From a bacterium (GTDB taxonomy: Bacteria > Thermosulfidibacterota > Thermosulfidibacteria > Thermosulfidibacterales > Thermosulfidibacteraceae), in assembly GCA_027022065.1 (NCBI GenBank), contig JALVZS010000230.1:1-5911 (forward strand): a stretch of DNA of 5,911 bases, given 5' to 3'. Below the pieces are notes generated by a model, which worked only from the letters and a program-made list of their open reading frames with translations, was not told the DNA's origin and ran no database searches. Positions 1-5,473 of this stretch are shown here, piece by piece. Position numbers and translations under genes: made by a program. The first letter of the stretch is position 1, and each line of letters starts with the position of its first letter.

Positions 1-221
1 CCAAAGTTTATCTTCTCCAGTTGTCTCGCCGTCCAAAGGCTTGCCACCTCTCCATAGGCATGCCCGCCCATTCCATCGCATACTGCAAAAAGTGCAGGTG
101 TTTTAAGGGTTCCTCTTTTATAAAGATGCTCTTCTTGATATACCTCTTTCCCTATCCTTAGGGCGTCTTCCTGGTTAGGGCGGTCTCCTACCTCCATCAA
201 GCATGCGTAGTTTACATTCAT
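1..221 (-). CDS. PP2C-family serine/threonine protein phosphatase, N-terminal part (cut by window edge)
   Basis: This gene runs off the left edge; 73 codons are visible from the ATG at 219-221. PP2C enzymes are metal-dependent phosphatases that remove phosphate from Ser/Thr residues of proteins in the cytoplasm. The family's first two signatures are intact: GDRPNQEDA (residues 12-20), whose Glu18/Asp19 pair is the usual first acidic motif, and FAVCDGMGGHAYGEVAS (45-61), whose Asp49-Gly50 contributes to the two-metal centre. The order and spacing fit the compact bacterial type (PrpC/Stp). The start was chosen because it puts the NQEDA motif about 16 residues in, as usual. No Shine-Dalgarno sequence precedes it, and a candidate -10 box lies only 11 bases upstream, so the mRNA may be almost leaderless. 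The gene diverges from the sugar kinase gene. The target protein is unknown, and no partner kinase is visible in the window. Confidence 0.9.
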   Translation of the reverse strand, partial: MNVNYACLMEVGDRPNQEDALRIGKEVYQEEHLYKRGTLKTPALFAVCDGMGGHAYGEVASLWTARQLEKINF

Positions 222-240
222 GGCATAATATAATTATAAA
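211..240 (+). promoter_or_regulatory. Candidate sigma70-type promoter for the pfkB-neuB pair
   Basis: TTTACA (211-216) is followed after 18 bases by TATAAA (235-240), placing a start site near 247 and a leader of roughly 28 bases that carries a strong ribosome binding site. The -35 box lies inside codons 2-4 of the divergent phosphatase gene. An exact TATAAT also occurs at 229-234 on this strand but has no recognisable -35 at normal spacing. The hexamers are seen; function is inferred. Confidence 0.5.
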
Positions 241-260
241 CGATAGATGAAACCTGTAAA
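233..260 (-). promoter_or_regulatory. Candidate sigma70-type promoter for the PP2C gene
   Basis: Reading the minus strand, TTTACA (260-255) is followed after 16 bases by a perfect TATAAT (238-233). Transcription would begin near 226-225, only about 4-5 bases before the ATG at 221, which agrees with the lack of a ribosome binding site there. The -10 box shares bases with that of the opposite promoter, so RNA polymerase could occupy only one at a time. The hexamers are seen; their use as a promoter is inferred. Confidence 0.55.
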
Positions 261-261
261 C

Positions 262-267
262 AGGAGG
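262..267 (+). promoter_or_regulatory. Ribosome binding site of the sugar kinase gene
   Basis: A perfect AGGAGG, extended to AGGAGGGG, lies 7 bases before the ATG at 275 and fixes that start. Its first three bases fall within the right arm of a small inverted repeat (CCTGT-AA-ACAGG, 253-264). Confidence 0.85.
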
Positions 268-274
268 GGCGGTA

Positions 275-1219
275 ATGATCGCAACGGTGACCTTAAATCC
301 CGCTTTGGATCTCAATATAGAGGTGGACGAACTGAAGATAGACGATGTGTGTCGGATGAAGAGCTCCTTTCTGCATCCAGGGGGGAAAGGTATAAATGTT
401 TCTCGTGTTATAAATATCTTGGGTGGTGCTACAGTTGCATATGGTTTCATAGCTGGAAGGGAAGGGGGACAGCTTTCCCTATTTCTGGCGGAGGAGGGGA
501 TATTAAACTCCTTCATCGCTCTAAACACCGGTAGCACTAGGGTTAATGTGATAATAACAGAAAGAGCCACAGGCAGACAAACGAGAATAAGTGCAGTGGG
601 GCCTAGGGCCGAGGTGGAGGATCTTGAGAAGCTAAAGGATAGGATAACCAGACTGGGAGGGGGCGTTTGCTCTGTGAGCTTTATGGTCTTTGCGGGAAGC
701 ATTCCTCCTGGACTTCCCCCAACCACATACAGGTATCTCATAGAGGAGGTTCAGGAGATTGGGATAAAGGCGGTATTGGATACGGACGGTGCTCCTTTAA
801 AGTACGGGGTGAAGGCCAAGCCTTTTATGATAAAGCCAAACACATATGAACTTCAGAGGCTTGTGGAAAGAGAACTCAAGAGCGATGAGGAGGTGTTGGA
901 GGCTGCAAAGGAGGTTAGAGACGGGCTTGGCATTGAAATTGTGGCAGTTACAAGGGGTAGCAAGAGGTGCTTCCTTGTAGGCAGAGAATTTATATACACC
1001 GCTCTCCCCCCCAAGGTTGAGGCCATAAGCGCTGTGGGCTCTGGAGATGCTTTCCTCGGTGCCTTTTTGCTTGCGCTTTACTGGGGCAAAGGTTATGAGG
1101 AGGCATTTAAATGGGGCATAGCGGCTGGTGCTGCAACGGCCATGGTGCCCGGCACAGGACTTATGAAAAAAGAGGATTTTGAGAAGCTCTTGAAGAGGGT
1201 TGAGGTGGAGAAGTGGTAA
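275..1219 (+). CDS. PfkB-family sugar kinase, probable phosphofructokinase
   Basis: This is a 314-residue cytoplasmic kinase of the PfkB/ribokinase superfamily, full length for the phosphofructokinase/tagatose-6-phosphate kinase branch. The N-terminal TVTLNPALD (4-12) is typical of that branch (FruK, PfkB, LacC). The first PfkB signature contains GGKGINVSRV (36-45), which helps bind the sugar. GSIPPG (141-146) and KPNTYEL (187-193) are also conserved. The second signature SAVGSGDAFLGAF (252-264) holds the presumed catalytic base Asp258 and the anion hole. The expected reaction is ATP-dependent phosphorylation of a sugar phosphate such as fructose 6-phosphate or fructose 1-phosphate; sequence alone cannot tell which. 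No phosphotransferase (PTS) genes are nearby, which argues mildly against a fructose-1-phosphate role. Its end overlaps the next gene by 7 nt, so the two are probably co-translated. The start is supported by the strong AGGAGG. Confidence 0.9.
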   Translation: MIATVTLNPALDLNIEVDELKIDDVCRMKSSFLHPGGKGINVSRVINILGGATVAYGFIAGREGGQLSLFLAEEGILNSFIALNTGSTRVNVIITERATGRQTRISAVGPRAEVEDLEKLKDRITRLGGGVCSVSFMVFAGSIPPGLPPTTYRYLIEEVQEIGIKAVLDTDGAPLKYGVKAKPFMIKPNTYELQRLVERELKSDEEVLEAAKEVRDGLGIEIVAVTRGSKRCFLVGREFIYTALPPKVEAISAVGSGDAFLGAFLLALYWGKGYEEAFKWGIAAGAATAMVPGTGLMKKEDFEKLLKRVEVEKW

Positions 1220-2175
1220 AGTTTATTGCAGATGTGGGAAGCAACTTCAACGAGTCCCTTGAAACTGCAGTTAAGTATGTGGAGGAGTGCGCAAAAATTG
1301 GCGTTGACATAGTAAAGTTTCAGTGCTGGAAGGCCGAGGACCTATTCTGGAAGGGGCATCCTGCCTATGGAGAAGTTAGTGCCCACAGGTGGGGCCTTCC
1401 CCTTGAGTGGCATAAGATTGTGAAAGAGAAGGCGGATGAGCTTGGTGTAACCTTTTCCACCACACCAACCCAGCCCTACCAAATAGAGTATTTGGAAAAG
1501 ATAGGGCTACAGGTTTACAAGGTGGCAAGTGGTGACATCACCTTTTTCCCGCTTCTTAAAGAGATAAATGAAACGGGAAAGACGGTTATCCTTTCAACGG
1601 GGATGGCAACACTTCAGGAGATTGAAGAGGCTTTGGAGCTTCTTGGTAAGTGCAAAGAGGTTATACTCCTACACTGCGTTTCCCTTTATCCTCCTAGGTA
1701 TGAAGAGGTTAATCTAAAAGCCATTGAGAACTTAAAGCGCTACTTTCCCAACTGTAAGATCGGCCTCTCTGATCACACTCCCGATGATGTAACTGCCATT
1801 GCATCAGTGGCCCTTGGAGTATCCTACATTGAAAAGCATATCACCTTTAGCAGGGACATAAGAACGCCTGATGCTTTCTTTTCCCTCACGGTGGAGGAAT
1901 TTTCCCAAATGATGGAGAGGGTAAAAAGGGCCGAGAAGGCAGTTGGAAGCGGTGTTAAAAAACCTACTTTTAGGGAGAAGCTTGAGCGCTTCTGGGCAAG
2001 AAGGGGCATCTATCTAAAGGAAGATGTGGAGGAGGGAGGGGAAATTACATTAGAAAAGCTTTGCTTTTTGAGGCCCGCTAAGGGGATTCCTGCAGAGCTT
2101 GTGGATCTGGTTTTGGGAAAAAGACTTAAAAGGCCGAAGAAGGGGCAAGCTGCAATTTTCTTTGAGGATGTGTAA
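1213..2175 (+). CDS. NeuB/SpsE-family (sialic acid synthase-like) protein, divergent
   Basis: The product has 320 residues: a TIM-barrel domain (about 1-245) followed by a SAF/antifreeze-like domain (about 263-318, starting RRGIYLKEDVEEG). NeuB enzymes condense phosphoenolpyruvate with an N-acetylated hexosamine to make nine-carbon acidic sugars. Family landmarks are present: KFQ (35-37), STTP (82-85), KVASGD (103-108), STGM (128-131), HCVSLYP (154-160), GLSDHT (174-179) and EKHIT (197-201). His178 and His199 sit where the family's metal-binding histidines are expected. Several usual motifs are changed: the N-terminal AEIGxNHxG reads ADVGSNFNES (6-15), and the PDH motif reads PDAFFSL (209-215). 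The sugar acceptor may therefore differ from ManNAc. The GTG start lies within the end of the kinase gene, preceded by AGGTGG (1203-1208). No CMP-sugar activating gene is in view, so I give no symbol and do not claim sialic acid synthesis. Confidence 0.8.
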   Translation: MVKFIADVGSNFNESLETAVKYVEECAKIGVDIVKFQCWKAEDLFWKGHPAYGEVSAHRWGLPLEWHKIVKEKADELGVTFSTTPTQPYQIEYLEKIGLQVYKVASGDITFFPLLKEINETGKTVILSTGMATLQEIEEALELLGKCKEVILLHCVSLYPPRYEEVNLKAIENLKRYFPNCKIGLSDHTPDDVTAIASVALGVSYIEKHITFSRDIRTPDAFFSLTVEEFSQMMERVKRAEKAVGSGVKKPTFREKLERFWARRGIYLKEDVEEGGEITLEKLCFLRPAKGIPAELVDLVLGKRLKRPKKGQAAIFFEDV

Positions 2176-2192
2176 GAGAAAATGGGAGCTTA

Positions 2193-2221
2193 TTGATTTT
2201 TATGGCTTCTTGTATTAAATA
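2193..2221 (+). promoter_or_regulatory. Weak candidate promoter for the PerR-like regulator
   Basis: TTGATT (2193-2198) is followed after 17 bases by TAAATA (2216-2221); TATTAA at 2213-2218 is an alternative -10. Both -10 options lie inside the palindrome at 2210-2224. The hexamers are imperfect. The main argument is that a 67-bp gap after neuB and a strong separate ribosome binding site fit independent transcription. Confidence 0.35.
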
Positions 2222-2224
2222 CAA
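2210..2224. promoter_or_regulatory. Perfect 7-1-7 palindrome, candidate operator of the PerR-like regulator
   Basis: TTGTATT-A-AATACAA is a perfect inverted repeat of 7-base arms around one base. This is the architecture of known Per, Fur and Zur boxes (for example the Bacillus Per box TTATAATnATTATAA), though the arm bases differ. It ends 18 bases before the GTG start of a Fur-superfamily gene and covers its likely -10 region, as expected for autorepression. The repeat is seen directly; binding is inferred. Confidence 0.55.
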
Positions 2225-2228
2225 AGTT

Positions 2229-2236
2229 AAAGGAGG
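2229..2236 (+). promoter_or_regulatory. Ribosome binding site deciding a GTG start
   Basis: AAAGGAGG lies 6 bases before GTG 2243. It supports this non-ATG codon as the start of the regulator, since no ATG follows at good spacing. Confidence 0.85.
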
Positions 2237-2242
2237 CGAACT

Positions 2243-2665
2243 GTGGAGAACACGAGGGTAGAAGATCTTAGGAACATATTGAAGGAAAAGGGGATTCAGC
2301 CATCCTACCACAGGCTGAAGATACTGAAATACCTCATGGAGAACAAAGTGCATCCCACGGTTGATATGATCTACAGAGGGTTGAGTGCAGAGATCCCCAC
2401 CCTTTCCAAAACCACCATATACAACACCTTGAATCTCTTTGCCGAAAAGGGGCTTGTCGCTGTTCTCACCATCGGTGAGAGGGAGACCAGATACGATATC
2501 AATGTGCAACCCCATGCCCACTTTAAGTGCGAGTCCTGTGGAAGGGTGTATGATCTCTGGGATGTGAAGCTGGATGTGTCAGGTGCTGTGCCGGAGGGGT
2601 TTGAGATTAGCAGGGTGGAACTCTACATAAAAGGGATCTGTGCCAATTGCCGCAAGGGCTCATAA
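2243..2665 (+). CDS. perR: Fur-superfamily metalloregulator, PerR type (peroxide sensor)
   Basis: The product has 140 residues, the usual length. An N-terminal winged helix (about 1-84, recognition region near LSKTTIYNTLNLF at 54-66) is followed by a metal-binding dimerisation domain. The structural zinc site is complete: Cys96/Cys99 (CESC) and Cys133/Cys136 (CANC). The regulatory site has His37, Asp85, His91, His93 and Asp104, the same residues at the same numbers as in Bacillus subtilis PerR. In that family Fe(II) at this site lets H2O2 oxidise the histidines and release DNA. Asp at 104 (in RVYDLWD) is the PerR-type choice; Fur proteins normally have Glu there. The likely role is a peroxide-sensing repressor of oxidative-stress genes. 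No catalase, peroxidase or ferritin gene is in the window, so its targets lie elsewhere. A palindrome just upstream suggests autoregulation. It overlaps sfsA by 19 nt. Membership in the Fur superfamily is certain; the PerR subtype is likely. Confidence 0.88.
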   Translation: MENTRVEDLRNILKEKGIQPSYHRLKILKYLMENKVHPTVDMIYRGLSAEIPTLSKTTIYNTLNLFAEKGLVAVLTIGERETRYDINVQPHAHFKCESCGRVYDLWDVKLDVSGAVPEGFEISRVELYIKGICANCRKGS

Positions 2666-3342
2666 CCGTTGAAGCTCCGTTTGAGGGAGAGGTTGTAAGA
2701 AGGGAAAACAGGTTTCTGATTTCATTCAAGCGTAATGGACTTGTGGATTATGCACATCTTCACGATCCTGGAAGGCTGAAGGAGCTGATATACCCTGGAA
2801 ATAGAGTGCTTCTTAAAAGGGCTTCTGGGTCTTCTCGGAAGACCTCCTGGGATGTAATTGCGGCTATGTCTGGTGGTGGATGGGTATTTGTCCACTCTGG
2901 CTATCACAGCACCATTGCTCAGGCGCTTATAGAAAGCGGATTTCTTCCCTGGGGGATCACCTCTTACAAAAGGGAGGTGAAGTTGGGTATAAGCAGGATA
3001 GATTTTGTGCTTCAGACAGAACTTGGTCCCATCTGGCTTGAGGTGAAGGGCTGCACGCTAGCAAAAGACGGCACTGCTCTTTTCCCAGATGCACCCACCG
3101 AAAGGGGAAGAAGGCACATAGAGGAGCTGAAGCTTGTTGCTGAAAGGGGAGAAAGAGCAGCGGTACTTTTTCTTGTGTTCAGAAGGGATGCCCAGTGCTT
3201 TTCTCCCAACTGGGAAACCGATCCAGAGTTTTCAAAATCCTTAAAAGAAGCAAAAGAGAAAGGGGTTGAGATTTTAGCCTACCTTTTAAGCTACAACGGC
3301 CGTTTTGTAAGCTTCCTTAGGACACTACCTATTCTATTATGA
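2647..3342 (+). CDS. sfsA: SfsA family protein (putative PD-(D/E)XK nuclease)
   Basis: This is a 231-residue homologue of SfsA, the 'sugar fermentation stimulation' protein of E. coli. It combines an N-terminal OB-like nucleic-acid-binding part with a nuclease-fold domain. Visible family motifs are RENRFL (19-24), HLHDPGRLKEL (37-47), SRIDFVL (116-122), WLEVKGCTLAKDG (130-142) and FPDAPTERGRRHIEEL (146-161). Asp119, Glu132 and Lys134 form the PD-(D/E)XK-type triad. The cellular role is unsettled; nuclease activity on DNA or RNA is suggested for the family. The start is TTG at 2647, inside the perR coding end. It is the only usable start after the in-frame stop at 2608-2610 that keeps the N-terminal RENRFL region. 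It lacks a good Shine-Dalgarno, so coupling to perR translation is likely. The 3' end overlaps the convergent MEMO1-like gene by 14 bp. The exact start is less certain than the identity. Confidence 0.9.
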   Translation: MPQGLITVEAPFEGEVVRRENRFLISFKRNGLVDYAHLHDPGRLKELIYPGNRVLLKRASGSSRKTSWDVIAAMSGGGWVFVHSGYHSTIAQALIESGFLPWGITSYKREVKLGISRIDFVLQTELGPIWLEVKGCTLAKDGTALFPDAPTERGRRHIEELKLVAERGERAAVLFLVFRRDAQCFSPNWETDPEFSKSLKEAKEKGVEILAYLLSYNGRFVSFLRTLPILL

Positions 3343-4135
3343 TGCCTGCATATCCCACAACCTGCTGATAATCCCCCGTAACATCTCCAGAGGTCATGTA
3401 CCTCACCAGCTCTGCCTTTGTGGCTCCCAGCTCCTTTGCCGCTTCAATTGCTGCAACTGTGGGCATAACTCCGCACATAGTTATGTTGTGGGAAAACACG
3501 GTTTGGTAGAGCTTGTCTGGGTCAAGCTCCAATATGGCAGATATGGCCATTTGATCCTTGGTAGCTGCTGATTTCTGGGTCTCGTAGTGGGTGAAGTCTG
3601 TACTTGCCACAATAAGGGCTTCTTTCCCGCTTTCTTTTAATGCTTCTGCTATGGCACTTCCCAATATCTTGCATTCATCAAGGCTCCTTGTGCCTATAAC
3701 GATGGGCACTATCTTTATGTCTTTTCTGAAATACTGAATTATGGGTATCTGCACCTCAATGGAGTGCTCAGCAAGGTGGGCCGTATAGTCTGCCTCTGCA
3801 GAGGGCACCTTTTCAAGTATGAACAGAGCCAACTCCTCATCTATAGAGACATCCCCAAGGGGCATGAGCCATACTCCTTTATCCATAACAGCTATTGGAG
3901 CACCAACTCCCGTGTGGTTTGGTCCCATTATTATAATGCTCTCAGGTATAGCCACCCTTGAGAAGACTTCTGCCGCCACATAACCAGAGTACATGTATCC
4001 CGCATGAGGAGATACAACCGCCTTTGCCTTTACTCTATGGAAAGCCTTTTTAGGCATAAGCTGCTCTATCATTTCAAGCAACCTTATGGGATCTTTGGGA
4101 TAGAAATACCCTGCAACTGCTGGTTTTCTCACCAT
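3329..4135 (-). CDS. MEMO1 family protein (AmmeMemoRadiSam system protein B)
   Basis: The product has 268 residues, full length for the MEMO family, which is related to class III extradiol dioxygenases and found in archaea, bacteria and eukaryotes. The start MVRKPAVAGYFYP is diagnostic. Further motifs are SPHAGYMYSG (42-51), MGPNHTG (70-76), AEHSIEVQIP (122-131), STDFTHY (178-184) and CGVMPT (221-226). His44, His74 and Cys221 correspond to the His/His/Cys metal site of human MEMO1. In many prokaryotes this protein goes with an AMMECR1 protein and a radical SAM enzyme; neither gene is in this window. The biochemical activity of bacterial members is not established to my knowledge. AAGGAGG 5 bases before the ATG supports the start. 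It follows cvpA by 10 bases and is the last gene of the leftward operon, ending in a tail-to-tail overlap with sfsA. Confidence 0.93.
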   Translation of the reverse strand: MVRKPAVAGYFYPKDPIRLLEMIEQLMPKKAFHRVKAKAVVSPHAGYMYSGYVAAEVFSRVAIPESIIIMGPNHTGVGAPIAVMDKGVWLMPLGDVSIDEELALFILEKVPSAEADYTAHLAEHSIEVQIPIIQYFRKDIKIVPIVIGTRSLDECKILGSAIAEALKESGKEALIVASTDFTHYETQKSAATKDQMAISAILELDPDKLYQTVFSHNITMCGVMPTVAAIEAAKELGATKAELVRYMTSGDVTGDYQQVVGYAGIIIE

Positions 4136-4140
4136 TTTTG

Positions 4141-4147
4141 CCTCCTT
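4141..4147 (-). promoter_or_regulatory. Ribosome binding site of the MEMO1-family gene
   Basis: On the minus strand AAGGAGG (4147-4141) lies 5 bases before the ATG at 4135 and overlaps the TAA stop of cvpA (4148-4146). It fixes the start of the downstream gene. Confidence 0.85.
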
Positions 4148-4679
4148 AGGTTTCTTTTCCTAGGGCCTTTGCGAACTCTCTGTTTATAAAATTATTCCTG
4201 AACTTTTCAGATGACAACCTTACAATCACTTCACTAAACCTTTTTACAATGGGATAGCTCTTTGATTTACTCAACGCCTTTTCCGATTTTGGGAAGAAGG
4301 TTACCGAGATTATAAATATCACACTAGCTATAAATAGCCCCTTCATTGCTCCAAATGCAAGCCCTAGAATGCGATTCAGTATGTTAAGCTTGAGGGTCTT
4401 TAGTGTCCCTGTGAACAACTTTTCTAGAAGGAACATAACAAATACAACTGCCACATATATTATTACGAAGCTCACAACCTCGCCTGTAGCTTCATACCCC
4501 TTTGGAACTGCGCCCTTTATATAGCCGAAAAGCTGATCGTAGTACTTGAAGGAAAGCACCAGAGCGGCTACATGGCTTATTAAGGTGATGACCTCCCTTA
4601 TAAAGCCCTTCATGAAGCCTGAGATGCTAAAGAAGAGCACGAGAACCAAAACCATCCAGTCAAATGGGGTTAGAACCAT
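4146..4679 (-). CDS. cvpA: CvpA family inner-membrane protein
   Basis: This is a 177-residue membrane protein with four hydrophobic segments at about 8-22, 29-45, 66-88 and 104-129, followed by a charged, probably cytoplasmic tail. The conserved CvpA features are SGFMKGFIREV (20-30), linking the first two helices, and ILNRILGLAFGAMKGL (100-115), leading into the fourth. The family was named for colicin V production in E. coli; its molecular function is still unclear and it is usually associated with cell-envelope upkeep. The start codon lies inside the end of bamD (10-nt overlap) and has no clear Shine-Dalgarno, so it probably depends on ribosomes finishing bamD. A second in-frame ATG (codon 9, 4655) is possible but also lacks a good site and would cut into the first helix. 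Confidence 0.85.
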   Translation of the reverse strand: MVLTPFDWMVLVLVLFFSISGFMKGFIREVITLISHVAALVLSFKYYDQLFGYIKGAVPKGYEATGEVVSFVIIYVAVVFVMFLLEKLFTGTLKTLKLNILNRILGLAFGAMKGLFIASVIFIISVTFFPKSEKALSKSKSYPIVKRFSEVIVRLSSEKFRNNFINREFAKALGKET

Positions 4680-5473
4680 GGCAGTATCCAGAGCTTCTTC
4701 TTGTGCTTCCTGCCAGTCTTTAGATCAGTTAGAGCCTCTTCAGCCTTATCTACATCCTCCCACATGCCAAAATCCTTGAGGATTTCGGAGTAACATTCCA
4801 TCGCTTTTTTCTTGTTGCCCATGGCCTCGTAGGTTTTACCCAACCAGTATAAGGCTTCAGCCGCGGTTTCTGGATTTGAAGCTTTATTGAAGGCCCACTG
4901 GAAGCGCATTTTTGCAGACTTGTACTTCTTGATCTTGTAGTAGTACTTGCCGACGTATATGTCGTGCTGGGCAAGCCTTTCCTCGCATTCGGCTATCTTT
5001 TCCCTTGCCCTGGCAACCCATGGGCTTCTGGGGTAAAGCCTTATGAGTTTTTTAAAGGCTTCAAGGGCCTTAAAGGTGTAGGTTTGATCCTTATAGGGTG
5101 GAAGCATAAGCTTATAGTAGCACATGGCAAGCTTAAACTGCACATAGTCAGAGTTGGGGCTTAGGGGATGGAGTTTTAGATAATCCTGATAAACAGCGGC
5201 GGCCTCCTCATAATCTCCGTTTTTGTAATAGGCCTCTGCAAGTCCAAGCCTTGCCGTTTCCGCCATCCTGTTTTGCGAGCTGATTTCAAGGAGCTTTTTG
5301 AACTTCTCCTCGGCCTCTTTGTAGTTCTTGTGGGCCATGGCCCTTTGGGCTGACTGAAAGAGGGTTTGGGGAGATTTTACGGTTATGTTTTCCTTCTCCT
5401 CTTTGAGCATGCTTAAAAGAGAGGTGCACGAAGTTAAGGAGATTACCAAAATGATTAGGGCAAGTCTCTTCAT
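4670..5473 (-). CDS. bamD: BamD-like outer-membrane assembly lipoprotein with TPR repeats
   Basis: This 267-residue lipoprotein begins with a short signal peptide (MKRLALIILVISLTSC) whose lipobox LTSC puts the lipidated Cys at position 16. The +2 residue is Thr, not the Asp that retains lipoproteins in the inner membrane of E. coli. Tetratricopeptide-like helical repeats follow: about 35-68, 72-103, 107-147, 169-200 and 204-238. The central block, with YKDQTYTFKALEAFKKLI (127-144), AECEERLAQHDIYVGKYYYK (161-180) and the following repeat, is the pattern of BamD/YfiO. BamD is the essential partner of BamA that helps insert beta-barrel proteins into the outer membrane. Overlaps of 4 nt (ATGA) with the DUF507 gene before it and 10 nt with cvpA after it indicate translational coupling. 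A more distant TPR lipoprotein role (CpoB/YbgF-like) is less likely given the DQT and HDIYVG features. Confidence 0.85.
   Translation of the reverse strand: MKRLALIILVISLTSCTSLLSMLKEEKENITVKSPQTLFQSAQRAMAHKNYKEAEEKFKKLLEISSQNRMAETARLGLAEAYYKNGDYEEAAAVYQDYLKLHPLSPNSDYVQFKLAMCYYKLMLPPYKDQTYTFKALEAFKKLIRLYPRSPWVARAREKIAECEERLAQHDIYVGKYYYKIKKYKSAKMRFQWAFNKASNPETAAEALYWLGKTYEAMGNKKKAMECYSEILKDFGMWEDVDKAEEALTDLKTGRKHKKKLWILPWF

Noticed and set aside
225-239. Per-box-like sequence in the divergent promoter (minus strand TTATAAT, then a poor second half)
   Set aside because: One half-site fits the Bacillus Per box but the other matches only 4 of 7 bases, and the match is explained by overlapping TATAAT-type -10 boxes. 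It also does not resemble the 7-1-7 palindrome found before the PerR-like gene.
175-741. Long minus-strand open frame opposite the sugar kinase gene
   Set aside because: It lies antisense to a gene with intact PfkB signatures, its translation is low-complexity with no recognisable domain, and its end conflicts with the PP2C reading frame, whose motifs are clear.
2176-2242. Intrinsic terminator after the neuB homologue
   Set aside because: The gap has a short T-run (2197-2201) but no stable hairpin before it; the only strong inverted repeat is the 7-1-7 palindrome, better explained as an operator.
2126-2521. 131-codon minus-strand frame across the neuB end and perR
   Set aside because: It is antisense to two well-supported genes, has no ribosome binding site or domain, and would cover the perR promoter region.
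3295-3304. AACGGCCGTT palindrome followed by T residues as a terminator of sfsA
   Set aside because: It lies inside the sfsA coding region about 40 bases before the stop, has no loop, and the T-run is only four bases.
4546-5164. Plus-strand short frames opposite cvpA and bamD
   Set aside because: They mirror the codon structure of the real minus-strand genes and show no family resemblance, signal peptide or start signal.
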